Source: Epiperipatus broadwayi
Taxonomy: Eukaryota > Onychophora > Udeonychophora > Euonychophora > Peripatidae
Direction of reading: 5' to 3'
DNA: 64,000 nucleotides
Assembly (NCBI GenBank): GCA_028023455.1
Contig: JAQFVV010000002.1
Span: 31,067,725 to 31,131,724 of the forward strand
Positions 45,141 through 55,449 of the stretch are shown piece after piece; position 1 is the first letter of the stretch; each line of letters begins with the position of its first letter. The translations under genes were made by a program, and so were the position numbers. The notes beneath the pieces are model-generated. The model had not been told where the DNA came from. It made no database searches and saw only the letters and a list, made by a program, of their open reading frames with translations.

Positions 45141-45538
45141 CAGAGATCCCCAACCCTATGCCCGCGGGCACCATGGTGCCCGCAGACCATTTTATGTGTG
45201 CCCGCCGCTATCCGAACACGATAAAAAATTATTTATCTGATACAAATAAATTTTATTTTTAAAATTTCTTATAAATTATGGTATTATATTGTAATCAAAT
45301 TGTAGGGCATAGTATACTTTTACAGCGTAAAAATATAAACGTTAATTATATGTTAAAATTTTATTTTTGAAATAAATATTTTTTTGTACATTATGTGTAT
45401 TATTAACAATATCCAACTATAAATTTACATTGAAAAAATAAATGACGCCCGCCACCTGGTTGAAAAAATAAATGGTGCCTGCCACCTGGCCGGTATTATA
45501 GAATGTGCTCTTAAGTGCAAAAAGGTTGGGGACCCCTG
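45141..45538. mobile_element. hAT MITE, 398 bp, 8-bp target-site duplication
   Basis: Terminal repeats CAGAGATCCCCAACC and GGTTGGGGACCCCTG, with TATTATAG on both sides (45133-45140 and 45539-45546). This is the classic layout of hAT non-autonomous elements. The ends are markedly GC-rich (GCCCGCGGGCACCATGG). Near the right end a 30-bp block (GAAAAAATAAATG...CCACCTGG) is tandemly duplicated. No transposase. Confidence 0.93.
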
Positions 45539-45828
45539 TATTATAGTGACTTCTTTTTGTTTTTGCAGTTATTGCTAATGACCAATCCATAATAACCTGA
45601 ACTTTGACCCTTTATCTAATAATAGTTATTTACTGATTAGCTAATTGATAATGGCTATGGACTGCCTGCCTGAAATATCTTATTTCTAAAGAATCAAACT
45701 AACCTTTTTTATCAAGAATAATACGTTTTCAAAGTAGAAAAGCCAACTATATCTGTAATCCATGCATTTATATATTGACTTGACACTCAATCAAGGCGTT
45801 TATAATGTTACTATAAAGATGCATAATA

Positions 45829-45930
45829 AGGTCTTGCGTTGTTAGCCGAGAGGTATCGCAGCTGCCATGCAAGCAAGTAGTTGGTTGCAGACGGTTGTGG
45901 GTTCGCGTGCTATGACATATGAAAAAAAAA
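45829..45930 (+). mobile_element. tRNA-derived SINE (family S, long-arm subfamily) with target-site duplication
   Basis: A box TAGCCGAGAGG, B box GGGTTCGCGTGC, long variable arm AGTTGGTTGCAGACGGTTGT, tail TGACATATG and an A-run. AAAGATGCATAATA is duplicated at 45815-45828 and 45931-45944. Confidence 0.9.
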
Positions 45931-45974
45931 AAAGATGCATAATATGACATCCAAACAGATTTTTTACAAATCCT

Positions 45975-46070
45975 ACTTTTTTTTTCATGTGTCATAGCAT
46001 CGGCCGGGCAGCGAACCCGCTAATCCGGGACAACTGCTTGTAAAGCAACTGTGCTGACCACTCAATTGCG
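45975..46070 (-). mobile_element. tRNA-derived SINE (family S), minus strand
   Basis: T-run, CATGTGTCATAGCATCGGCC, B box GGGTTCGCTGCC, and the TTGAGTGG end of the A box. Head-to-head with the preceding SINE and only 40 bases away. Confidence 0.9.
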
Positions 46071-46074
46071 CCCT

Positions 46075-47690
46075 TTACTTTGTCAATGATTCTGTTTTTA
46101 TCTAATGAATAACATTTTTGTCGTGTTGTTTTCACTCCGCCACTCTCACATAAGTTTAGGGACTATTTTGTTTTATGTCTCGGATTGTTTGCACCTAAAA
46201 TAAAAATCAAATGAACTTTCTCGCTTTAAATTGTATTACGAATACATTTAATAATGATGAAAGTGATCTATATATCTTTTATTCATCGCTGTAATTTGTC
46301 TAAAGCATGAAAAAAATTAAATGTAAAAGTAATAATTATGTAGAATTTATAAATTAATTGTTAGTATATTTTAAAACAAAATAGTCCTACTGTACTTTTT
46401 AACTTTTTTTAACCCTATTTATCAGATTTGCTGTTAAAGTAAGACCCCCACACGCGCACATCAAAACGATTATCTTAAAAAAAAAAAAAAACTAAGTTTT
46501 TACAAATTACTGACTAATTACAATTAAAAATGATGAGATTAGTTTCACCCCCCCCTCCCATTCAGTGGTCGTTAAATGTATTAATTACCACATAATCCCA
46601 TCTTGAATTTTAATATGCAACATTAAGTCTTCGCAGGATTTTCATTGACATGGCAACGACATTGGCAGATTGGCCACTTTGACATCTAAGTAACAGATTA
46701 ATGTCCACCTCCCATCTACAGCTGGAGATAACAAGCCTAGGCTAAGCTTAGTGAAAGACTTTAAAAATGCAATTTAAAAGTTTGATCACATGATCAATTA
46801 ATCACGAAGACAAAGGGAATTAATCTGAATATCATTTTAGAAGTCGTCATTTTTAGACAGTTAAATGGTGACTCTTAAAAGAAATAGATGGAATAGTGAT
46901 AAGACAATTTTATTTTTAAAATGAAAAGTGGGAATGATTAAATTAAAGACGCATTTCATTTATATATATATTCCACCAAAATTTATTTGTAGTAATTAAA
47001 AAATTAGGGCAGATGAAAAAATATGTGCTTCATTCTCTAAACTAAAATTAATATGTATTAACAATCTATACATGAAAATATATATTTCAGCTGAAGTAAT
47101 CTTCTTGGCTTTGAATTCAAACCAGAAGCTTTTGAAATTAAACCAAAGACAGGATGACTATTTTTTAAGTTTGATGTGAGGCTCAAATCCCTTTTACCAT
47201 ATAGACATTTTTGATTATCTCAAAGTTGAACTATTTTTCAAGTAGTACAAATAAAATATAATACTAATCAAAGTTTTTAAGTACTCTTCCTATATTGTAT
47301 GATAAATACACGTGTTTTTCCTGTGCACGTGTGCTTTGCATTTTTGAGCATGTCTTATATGAATTTGTGAAAAGTTTTGTGAAGTGTCAAAGTTGTAGAA
47401 CATTTTTTAAAATCAAAGTAAACATTTTACATAATTGTAAACCATTGTAATAGTATAATTGTAAACCATTGTAATAGTATATTTGAAAAGAATTAAGTGT
47501 TATTACTTTGTCATTAAGTGGTTATTCTCTTTGTGAACTGAGAACTTAACACGTGACAGCAACGAAAGATTAGCACACAATTATAACACCTAAAAAACAC
47601 TATTAAAACCGGCAAAACTATCTATACCTGTGATGTTTATTGGCCAAAAAACACTGGTGGTATGACTTCTTTTGATTTACAAATTTTATC
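46075..47690. other. No gene seen; 46620-46760 slightly GC-richer
   Basis: A+T-rich DNA with poly-A (46478-46492) and poly-C (46549-46556) runs. No coding frame. Confidence 0.5.
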
Positions 47691-47694
47691 ATAC

Positions 47695-47935
47695 TTTTTT
47701 TTTCATATGTCATAGCATCGGCCGGGACACGAACCCACAACCGTCTGCAACCAACTACTTGCTTGCAAGGTGGCTGCGATGACCTCTGGGCTAACAATGC
47801 TTGACAATTTTAGCATACTTTTTTTTTCATATGTCATAGCATCGGCCGGGACGCGAACCACAACCGTCTGCAAACAACTACTTGCAAGGCAGCTGCGATG
47901 ACCTCTGGGCTAACAGTGCTAGACAATTTTATTAT
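47695..47935 (-). mobile_element. Two tandem family S SINEs sharing target sequence
   Basis: Two minus-strand copies of the long-arm subfamily (about 47700-47802 and 47822-47925) each start with a T-run and CATATGTCATAGCATCGGCC. AATTTTATCATACTT, AATTTTAGCATACTT and AATTTTATTATACTT lie before, between and after. The second copy therefore inserted into, or was duplicated with, the target repeat of the first. The downstream copy lacks a CTTG-repeat in its variable arm. Confidence 0.9.
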
Positions 47936-47939
47936 ACTT

Positions 47940-48310
47940 GACCACCAAAGTTTATTTTTATAGCATAAGTTGCAGGCATTTTTTAAGTCGTGATTTTTTA
48001 TCCTTTTTCCAAGAAATAATAATTAAATTACTTTAATTTTTTTATATATATAAAGACTTGCTGTAGTTGAATTTAAAAAAGATTAAAGCTAATTGTTATT
48101 TTTTAAGAATTTTTAAGAAATCAAATGGGGAGAAGACAAGTTGACCTATTCAAATAAGAAAACGAAAAGAAAATAGTAATCAGTAAATGTTTACATTTTA
48201 AATGTTCTGATATAAAAATGTTTATTAAAATATTAAAATTATTACACTATTGTTATTACTTATTACATTTAATAAAATGGAAAAAAATTCAATGATAAAT
48301 ACTTATTTTT
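47940..48310. other. No gene seen
   Basis: A+T-rich DNA, no feature recognised. Confidence 0.5.
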
Positions 48311-48311
48311 T

Positions 48312-49730
48312 GATTACTCTAGTAGAAAGAGTTGGTAATCATTAGTAGGCATTTAGGGACATTTATTGATGCTTGGGGGATCACTGTACTACTACTGAAA
48401 ATACCAATTGATAAATGGAACAAGAAATGGAAGAATGCTTATTTTTATAAACAAAAATAAATAAAAATAATGTGTTAAGTAAACAAAATAAAAAAATGTG
48501 TACTTTTTTTAAGCAAACAGCTAACAAATTTAGATATTTAATTAGATAAAAATTAAAATATGAATTAGTTGTGCAAATACGAATTTACATGTACAAATTC
48601 ATTTTTTTTTAAAAAAGAAAATGTAAAAAATGAACAAGAAAAAAATACAAATTTAATTGTACAAAGTAATTTTTTAAAAAAAACTAAAAAATTTTGTTAA
48701 AATCCTATAACAATTAGGGATAACATTTTATTTTTTGAATTTATCACAATTTCCCGGTCAATCTAGGTTTTATTACTTTGTAGCAGTGGCCTTTTTAAAG
48801 AGGTTTATCACTGCTATTCTTTGATAAAGTCAAACATCAGCTAGATTTTATTAGTTTATACACATTTTCTTTTATAACTTTAGCACCACTTTCAAATGAA
48901 GCATCTGGTAGATTTTTTGCATGCTTGTACAGGTGATAGTATTGATGTTTTTTTTATGATATTACAGTAGGAAGGAAAAATAAAACCAATGGAAATGATA
49001 ATTTGACCAAAATAAAGTGAAAGTAATAATTTTCTATGTGTGTTTTGGAGAGATGGCATTTAAAGTGAGAAGTAGGTTTATCTTGTCTATGCAAGAACCT
49101 AAAGAAAATAGGTAGTGTGGGGTTATGTATAACTTTTTTTTGCAAACCAATGATGTTAAAATAATTACTTTGTGTGTGTTTTTTTCAAAAATAATATTAC
49201 AGGTGGTTTTAAATTTTAATGAACAATAGCTCTAAAAAAGACAAATTCTATGAAATAATAAAATCTAGCTTGACTTCAAAGCAATGATAAATCAGAAAAA
49301 TAAAACACAAATATAGGATTTCAACATTCTGTCATGATTTTTATTTTTTTAAAATTATTTTGTAAAATTTATTTCATATTTTCTTCTTTTTATTTGCTAA
49401 TTTTTTTGTATAACTAAATTTGTATTTTTTTCTTCTTGTTTATTTATAACCATTATTTTTTTTTAAAAAAAAACTAATTTGTCTAAGAAAATTCATATTT
49501 ATATAACTAATTCATTTTTTTCTTGTTTATTTAATTAAATTTTTTAACCATCTGTCAATAGCAGTATCATTTCTGAAAACACACATTATTTTATTTTTGT
49601 TTGTAAATAAATACAAAAACATTTTCACTATTTGATCCATTTATTACTTGGTCTTTTCAGAAATTGTATGATGGCTCCCCCAAGGGTCAATCAATGTTTC
49701 TTTGCATTTGCTAACTGATTCTGTATTAAC
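48312..49730. repeat. Large inverted repeat, about 1.4 kb
   Basis: The outer left arm (AGGCATTTAGGGACATTTATTGATGCTTGGGGG to ATTTTTATAAACAAAAATAA) reappears inverted on the right (TTATTTTTGTTTGTAAATAAATAC to GGCTCCCCCAAGGGTCAATCAATG). The inner arms pair CATGTACAAATTCATTTTTT-like with inverse text near 49480-49530. The middle 450 bp is unique. No transposase is seen. It could be a non-autonomous DNA element. Confidence 0.7.
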
Positions 49731-49925
49731 ACAAAAATAAATTTTATGCAGTAAATTATCATTTTACTGAGTTATGTTCTAAATTTTATATTTTTTTCAT
49801 CTTATGGTATATAATAATTTAGCTATGAATCAGAGAAATGAAATTAGAAGACTTTATAAGACATCAAAAATTTTATATAATGAGCATGCTGTTAGCTCTT
49901 AACAAGCTTTTCAGAATATCCCCGT

Positions 49926-49965
49926 CCCCAGACTGGTTTCATGCTTTTGACATTCCTCAGTGAGG
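49926..49965 (-). ncRNA. Hammerhead ribozyme, Family 2, core and stems intact
   Basis: CCTCA, CTGAGGA, helix II ATGT/GCAT with loop CAAAA (four pairs, one G-U), GAAA, CCAG, TC, TGGGG. Stem I has five pairs. Predicted cleavage between 49931 and 49930. Together with 16079-16116 this is the strongest ribozyme candidate. Confidence 0.8.
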
Positions 49966-50293
49966 TGCTAGGATATTCAAGCATTAGATTTAAAATACCA
50001 GGTCAAGCCCAGCACTTTATCTAATGATTAACTATTAACTAAAAAATCTGAAATTTTTCGACATCCTTATGTCTTCAAATCCAGTTATCCAACTTAAATA
50101 GCTATATGGACTGAACAAAGTTCAGATACAACATATATTAGTAGCTTTAGCAATATAAAATTGTCAAAGCCTTAAAGAGCAAAACAATAATTGCATGAAT
50201 ATATCATGTGATTTAATTGAATAAGTTTGTATTACTAATACTATATAATGAGCATGCCAATAGCTCTTAACATGCTTTTTAGAATATCCATAT

Positions 50294-50328
50294 CCCCAGA
50301 CCAGTTTCATACATTTGGCATTCTTCAG
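50294..50328 (-). ncRNA. Truncated hammerhead core, Family 2
   Basis: CTGAAGA, an ATGCC...GTAT helix II, GAAA, CTGG, TC, TGGGG. The sequence changes to an inverted unit exactly at the C of CTGAAGA, so the 5' strand of stem I is missing. Confidence 0.6.
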
Positions 50329-50543
50329 GCTCTTAAGGCTTTAACAATTTTATATTGCTAAAGGTATTACTATATGGTGTATCTGGATTTAGTTTAGTCC
50401 CATATGACTATTTAAGTGAGATAGCTAGATTTGAAGACATATTGATGTCCAAAAATTTCAGATTTTGTACTTAATAGTTAACCATTAGATAAAATGCTGG
50501 GCTTGACCGGCTATTTTAGATGTAATGCTTGAATATCCTATCA

Positions 50544-50583
50544 CTTCACTGAGGAATGCCAAAAGCACGAAACCGATCTAGGG
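50544..50583 (+). ncRNA. Hammerhead-like core, Family 2, degenerate stem III
   Basis: CTTCA, CTGAGGA, ATGC/GCAC helix II, GAAA, CCGA, TC, TAGGG. Core boxes are intact, but stem III (CCGA) is no longer self-complementary. Confidence 0.6.
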
Positions 50584-50719
50584 ATAGGAATTTTTTGAAA
50601 AGATTATTAAGACCTATTGTCATGCTCATTATATAACATTTGTAATACAAGCTTATTAAATTAAGTCACATGATATATGACTTGGATTTTCTTGAAATTA
50701 TTGCAAGGCATCAAAAAAG

Positions 50720-51415
50720 AAATAATTTCCAAAAGAGAGCAATAAACTGTTAAAGAGTGATGAATGTGGAATGACTAAATCAATGAATGCAAATGCTGTG
50801 ATAAAAGCCATTGATTGACATAACATGCCCATATAAAGATGTTTCACAGCTTTTTTTACTTGATTGTCAAGCATCTTTCTTATGCATTGTAAAGATTTGT
50901 TACCAATTTAGTTCTTTTATTTATAATTGTGTGCATGAAATAATGCTGTACTTTAAAAAAAAAATTCTGCTATGAACTTATAATAATTTTGGTTAAATTA
51001 GTAAATGAAAATGACATAGGGAAGAAATTAATTCCAAAATAAATAGTAAAATTATCAGAGTCTAAGTACTAAATGACAAAAATTGCAGAAATGACAATGG
51101 AAATTTCCAGATTAAGCAATTCACATTATAATATCATGGAATAGATGGAAAGTCTTTTATTATTGTGAATTAATGAAAATCAAATGGCAAATAATAGTGA
51201 TATAACAATTCTTGTGCTTATAATGGATCTCTTTTAGTTTTTACTAAAATTCAACTATCACATTTAAATGTACATTGAAGTAAAAAGTTAATACATTAAT
51301 TTTATATGTATTTTAAATGATTTTATGTTAACTTCCCCTATCTGTATATGCTTCCGTCTGTATGTCCATATGTCTACATTTTTGAATTTTTAACTATGAA
51401 AAAAAAATCACTTTG
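50720..51415. other. No gene seen
   Basis: A+T-rich DNA, no feature recognised. Confidence 0.5.
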
Positions 51416-51419
51416 CATT

Positions 51420-51485
51420 TAGAATCCGAACTCACATTCTTATTCTTCCCAAGAAAACTCCTTAACAACTGAGCCCATGGAAATA
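51420..51485 (-). repeat. Solitary tRNA-like SINE head
   Basis: On the minus strand GGGCTCAGTTGTTAAGGAG is a good A box region, and GAGTTCGGATTCT about 40 bp downstream is a B box. It is not related to families S, T or V. It is followed by a poly-A-like tract on the appropriate side. Confidence 0.55.
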
Positions 51486-51739
51486 TTACATTTGTAGAAT
51501 AAAATTTTGTTAATATTGATTTAACTCATACTTAATTAATTAAATTAATTAAAAAAACCATTACATAAATATTTTTACATAGTGTATGGTCATTGATATT
51601 TAAATTTAGAATTTGTTTGTTAGAGGATATTTTTTATTTTTGTGTCATTATTAAATTATATTTTTTGTCAGATGTTTTTGTCATTTTAACTATTTATAGA
51701 AATATGTCAATATAATTAAAAAGTAAAAAAAAAAAAAAG

Positions 51740-52140
51740 ATGTAAAAAAAATTTTTTTTTAAATAATGCTTTTGTGTAAATAGGTGATTAAAAAAATAGA
51801 AAAATAACAAAGTAATGTGTCTCTGTTAATTTGCCCTTCTTGGAAAATATCAGAGATTTTAAGAATCTACATTTGTTATAAAACAATTGCAAATTGCAGA
51901 AATATTGTCATTTTATAAAAGTATTTGAGATTCAAATAAATCAAAAAAATCAAAAAGGCCTCAGATGCTTTTAGGAAAGAACAATATTCCGGCAATTTCC
52001 AATTGTCTTATAAAAAGCATTGATTTTTAACATTTCTGATATTTTCCAAAAATCACAAATTAATTGAGAGGCAAATTACTTTGTTATTTTTCTACATTTT
52101 AATTGGTTATTTACATAAAAACAATATTAAAAAAAAAAAA
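51740..52140. repeat. Palindrome, about 400 bp
   Basis: AAATAACAAAGTAATGTGTC...TTAATTTGCC and GGAAAATATCAGAG on the left pair with CTGATATTTTCC, GGCAAATTACTTTGTTATTT and the inverse of GTGTAAATAGGTGATTAAAA on the right. The ends are homopolymer A/T runs. Confidence 0.8.
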
Positions 52141-52144
52141 GTAC

Positions 52145-52670
52145 TATTTTTACATTTAAATTTTTGATTTTATTATATATTTTTTTGTTTATATATGATA
52201 GATACTTTGTTCTATGATCATGAAAGAGATTATTCTAAATATGCATTTTAATGTATAGTAGGGGAAAAAAAATTGAAAGAATGTGCTTCAGCATCCTGTT
52301 ATATTTGTTAGACAGGACTTCAATGCATATAATAGTTTTTTAACCTATAATTTAAATTAGTATGCTGTTATATAAATGGCAAAAAAATAAAAATATTCTT
52401 CCAACATTTATAAAATACTCTAATCATTCAATGTAACATTATTTTTTCTTTATCAAAGTTTGAAACTTCAGAGTCAATCAACTCGCCCTGATTACACATC
52501 ATATTTTCCTCTAATCTATATAGCATTTACAAGCTTCAAATCTATTTCCATTCTATCTAATTTCCATAGCATTATCTTTATCAAATAACTTTAGCTTTAA
52601 AATGATGAAATCCCAACATAAAACCAAAAATGCCACTTTTTATATATTCACTTATTCTACAAATTCATAA
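52145..52670. other. No gene seen
   Basis: A+T-rich DNA, no feature recognised. Confidence 0.5.
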
Positions 52671-52674
52671 TTTA

Positions 52675-53086
52675 AATAGAGGGGATTTGAACACAGACTT
52701 TCAAACTCTCTTCACTAAATCTTATACAGTGGTTACATATGAGCACATACATGTGAAAAAGATAAATGATTTCCATTATATAATTTTATGCTGACCAGCA
52801 CTCATCAGTTGGTTCTGATCATCATCTTCATATATATATATAATCAATGCTTGGTTTATATTACGATAGCAAATCTCAAACTTTAAGGGACAAGCTTCAA
52901 CCTTCTCCAACTCTTCAGCCATCCATATTGAAAGTATGATGATGATATGTGCAAAGCCCTTGTTTGCCAATTTTGTTGTCATGCCCATGTTGACCATAAG
53001 CCATTCTGATTCTTCATATGGAGAATCTTAAGACTATTTAGATACACAGTAGAGGGATGGGCAGAATACAGGTTGAATCTATAATA
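52675..53086 (-). mobile_element. Family V element, full-length unit
   Basis: Minus strand, from the right: GATTCAACCTGTATTCTGCC (5' side), a body with TTGGCAAACAAGGGCTTTGC, AAGTTTGAGATTTGCTATCG, a hammerhead at 52773-52812 and a 3' tail with a tRNA-like B box (TGTGTTCAAATCCCC). Flanking TAATTTAAATA and TAATATTTAAATA may be the target duplication. About 400 bp. The 73-codon frame within it is not a gene. Confidence 0.8.
52773..52812 (-). ncRNA. Hammerhead-like core, Family V, second box lost
   Basis: CCAA, CTGATGA, GTGCTG/CAGCAT helix II, then AAAA where GAAA is required. Stem I CCAA/AATGG is shifted. Probably inactive. Confidence 0.55.
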
Positions 53087-53230
53087 TTTAAATATGATTG
53101 TACTAAATATACTTGCTAGGTGTAATTAGAGGGGCTTTAACCCAGACTTTTGAACTCATTCAGTTATCCATTCCATCTTTATACAACCAGTACACATAAA
53201 CACATAGATATGAAAAAGATAAATGATCTT

Positions 53231-53270
53231 CAATATATGTATGTACTTTGTGTTGAACCAGCACTCATCA
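53231..53270 (-). ncRNA. Hammerhead-like core, Family V, decayed
   Basis: ATGATGA replaces CTGATGA, and AAAG replaces GAAA. Helix II GTGCTG/CAACAC still largely pairs. Confidence 0.45.
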
Positions 53271-53426
53271 TAATTTGTCATGATCATCATCTCCCACACA
53301 CATATAATCAATGCCCAGTTTATATTAAGATAGCAAATCTACAAACTTTAATGGACATACTTTAATCTTCTTCACCCTCCAACTCTTCAGCCATCTATAT
53401 CATTGAAAATATATTGATGATCCAGA

Positions 53427-53468
53427 CCAACTGATGAGAGCTGGTTAAGCATGAAATACATATATTGG
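53427..53468 (+). ncRNA. Hammerhead ribozyme, Family V, core intact
   Basis: CCAA, CTGATGA, a 15-nt helix II region containing GCT/AGC, GAAA, TACATA, TA, TTGG. Stem I CCAA/TTGG is perfect, the A15.1-U16.1 and U-A pairs of stem III are present, and predicted cleavage follows 53464. Helix II has an A-A mismatch near its base. Confidence 0.65.
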
Positions 53469-53757
53469 AGATCATTTATTTCAAATGTATATAGTCTCAT
53501 ATGTATCTATTGAATAAGATGGAGTGGATGACTGAAGGGAGCTTGGAAGTCTAGTTTAAGTATATATACTAGTATTTAAATTAATTATTTGTATCTTTTT
53601 TCTTATATGTACACTGTAATAACAAATGGTTAATTTTTTTTTTATTAAAAGGGGAAATTTATTCTTGAAAATAAAAATACAATAACATTGTTGTCAGTTA
53701 GAAAACATAAGTTCATAATAAATTGAATATTGAGTAGTTTGTTAATGTTCGCACTAC

Positions 53758-53953
53758 GATGTAGTTAGTGTTATGCAATGAGTGTTTTGTATCTGAGATT
53801 AATTCTTATCCCGGTTTCCTGGAACAAACGGTCTGGAGCCAGAAGTTGGCCTCTGGATGTAGTTAGTGTTATGCAATGAGAGCTTTGTATCTGAGGTTAA
53901 TTCTTGCCCCGGTTTCCTGGAACAAACGGTCTGGAACCAGAAGTTGGCCTCTA
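53758..53953. repeat. 98-bp tandem duplication, GC-richer
   Basis: Units 53758-53855 and 53856-53953 share GATGTAGTTAGTGTTATGCA and CGGTTTCCTGGAACAAACGG and differ by several per cent. The sequence is less A+T-rich than its surroundings. I see no protein match. Confidence 0.85.
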
Positions 53954-53996
53954 TCCTTAATTTTAGAGATCAATTCTGTGAAAACATGACAAATGT

Positions 53997-54094
53997 CAAG
54001 GGTTGGTGGCCGAGTGGTCAGCACAGCCGCCTTACAAGCAGTTGTCGCGGGTTCGCTTCCTGGCCGACTCTTTGACACATGAAAAAAAAAAAAA
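53997..54094 (+). mobile_element. tRNA-derived SINE (family S), young copy with 24-bp target-site duplication
   Basis: A box TGGCCGAGTGG, B box GGGTTCGCTTCC, tail TTTGACACATG plus a run of 15 A. The 24 bases at 53973-53996 are repeated exactly at 54095-54118. A long, perfect duplication and pure A-tail mark this as the youngest SINE here. Confidence 0.95.
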
Positions 54095-54124
54095 ATTCTG
54101 TGAAAACATGACAAATGTTGCGAT

Positions 54125-54705
54125 TGGTTTGAGTAAATATTAGCTTGCATCTGGTAAGTCAAACTGCAAAATGGAGAAAATTGGAAAGTCTGATAATAGA
54201 GAAGATGCCATTTTCTATGGATTTGCTAATGAGAAAAACATCTGTTATTTCATGTGACACACTATTAACAATGAAAATGCGAAGTGGAGGTAGAAAGGAG
54301 CAGGAATAAAAGAGATGCTGGATATTTTGAGATTTTTTTATGAAGTTTACAAAATAAAACCTCTTTTTAGTTTCTCTTAGTTTTAAGAAATAGGCTAATT
54401 TCCTTACTATTACAAAATGAATTGCTAGTAACAATCTTCCTATTTTTGTATAAACTTAAACTTTTTTTGTTGTTACTTTTAATATTTGCTATCCATCACT
54501 CTAACCTTCTGTCTTTTATCAATGATATAGTTCTGCAATCCTTACTCCAATAGTGAGATTATTCATTTCACTTTTTATATAGATGATCTAATACAACCCC
54601 CCCCCCAATATCCTACTATCTTTCACATCCATCTTATAGCTTGCCTTTTTTTAAAAAGTCTGTTTTAAAAGTTATTTTAGTTTTTATAGTACTATTCAAC
54701 AACTG
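54125..54705. other. No gene seen
   Basis: A+T-rich DNA with a poly-C run near 54597. The minus-strand frame at 54159-54434 has no recognisable domain and lies in unique DNA, so I do not call it. Confidence 0.4.
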
Positions 54706-54716
54706 TTATCTATTAT

Positions 54717-54871
54717 CACATGACTACCACCTCTTATGCTTGTGTATAACTATTGTTAAACAGGGATTGGATGAGTAGGCACTAGATGGGGATTTTATGC
54801 ATAAGCCTTCTGGCATCCATTGATTACTCTAGCTTGCTGTGTGTGGCAATACGTATAGTGAGTTTTGCCTT
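54717..54871. mobile_element. Family 1 element lacking the HHR, 11-bp target-site duplication
   Basis: TTATCTATTAT lies at 54706-54716 and 54872-54882. Left terminus CACATGACTACCACCTCTTATGC joins directly to the right arm (GGATTGGATGAGTAGGCACT to GTGAGTTTTGCC). The deletion removes both ribozymes. Confidence 0.9.
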
Positions 54872-54994
54872 TTATCTATTATGGCATATAAAAAAGTTAA
54901 TCATCTCATCTTTTTTTGAATTGCTTCATATGTTTTCAGAATCTGTATGAACATTACTTGTAAATATGTATTTAATATTTGATTAAATACAAGT

Positions 54995-55426
54995 GCAATG
55001 TATAAATGTAACCATAAGGGATTTGAACACAGACTTTCAAGCTCCCTTCAGCTATCTATTCTATATCATACAACCTATACAATGACAGACACATGTGAAA
55101 AAGATAAATAATGTCCAATATACATATTTCGTGCTGAACTAGCACTTATCAGTTGGTCCAGATCATCATCTCTTACACACATACAATCAGTGCTCAGTTT
55201 ATATTAAGTTATCAAATCTTCAACTTTTACTGAACAGGTTTCAATCTATTCCACCCTCCAACTCTTTGCCCATCCATAGCATTGAAGATCTGATGAAATA
55301 CCCAAATCCCTTGTTGATGCCAATATTATTATTATGCCCATGTTGATTTTTAAGTCACTCTAACCAATCTATTTAAGTTCACAGAAGAGGATGGTCAGGA
55401 TACAGACTGAATCTGTAATATTTGAT
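54995..55426 (-). mobile_element. Family V element, complete, 432 bp, 21-bp target-site duplication
   Basis: 54974-54994 and 55427-55447 are a 21-bp direct repeat with one mismatch (AATATTTGATTAAATACAAG and AATATTTGATTGAATACAAG). Read on the minus strand the element starts ATTACAGATTCAGTCTGTAT, continues through the ATCAACAAGGGATTTGGGTA body and the hammerhead at 55115-55156, and ends with a tRNA-like 3' segment (CTTGAAAGTCTGTGTTCAAATCCC, B box). This defines Family V as a discrete retroposon. Its duplication is longer than those of Families 1 and 2, in the range of LINE-mobilised SINEs. Confidence 0.9.
55115..55156 (-). ncRNA. Hammerhead-like core, Family V, G8 changed
   Basis: CCAA, CTGATAA, perfect helix II GTGCT/AGCAC, GAAA, TATGTA, TA, TTGG. 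Stem I and stem III (ATA/TAT) pair fully. Only the invariant G8 is A. Confidence 0.65.
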
Positions 55427-55449
55427 TGAATACAAGTAAAATATATACT

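Larger units (their letters stand above)
49871..50708. mobile_element. Family 2 HHR composite element, about 840 bp, with target-site duplication
   Basis: GACATCAAAAA (49860-49870) and GGCATCAAAAA (50707-50717) flank it. It consists of a minus-strand unit with an intact hammerhead, the beginning of a second minus unit broken at its ribozyme (50294-50328), and an inverted plus-strand unit with a third core (50544-50583). Same architecture as 19516-20466, but an independent insertion. Confidence 0.88.
53087..53575. mobile_element. Family V composite, inverted units
   Basis: A minus-strand unit beginning with a decayed B box (GGGTTAAAGCCCC, 53130-53142) runs to about 53415, where a plus-strand unit starts (GATGATCCAGACCAACTGAT), carries an intact hammerhead and ends in AGGGAGCTTGGAAGTCTAG. 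It directly adjoins 52675-53086, so this locus collected two V insertions. Confidence 0.75.

Noticed and set aside
53866-54162. Overlapping ORFs on both strands
   Set aside because: They cross a tandem duplication, a SINE and its target-site duplications, so they cannot be an inherited coding sequence.
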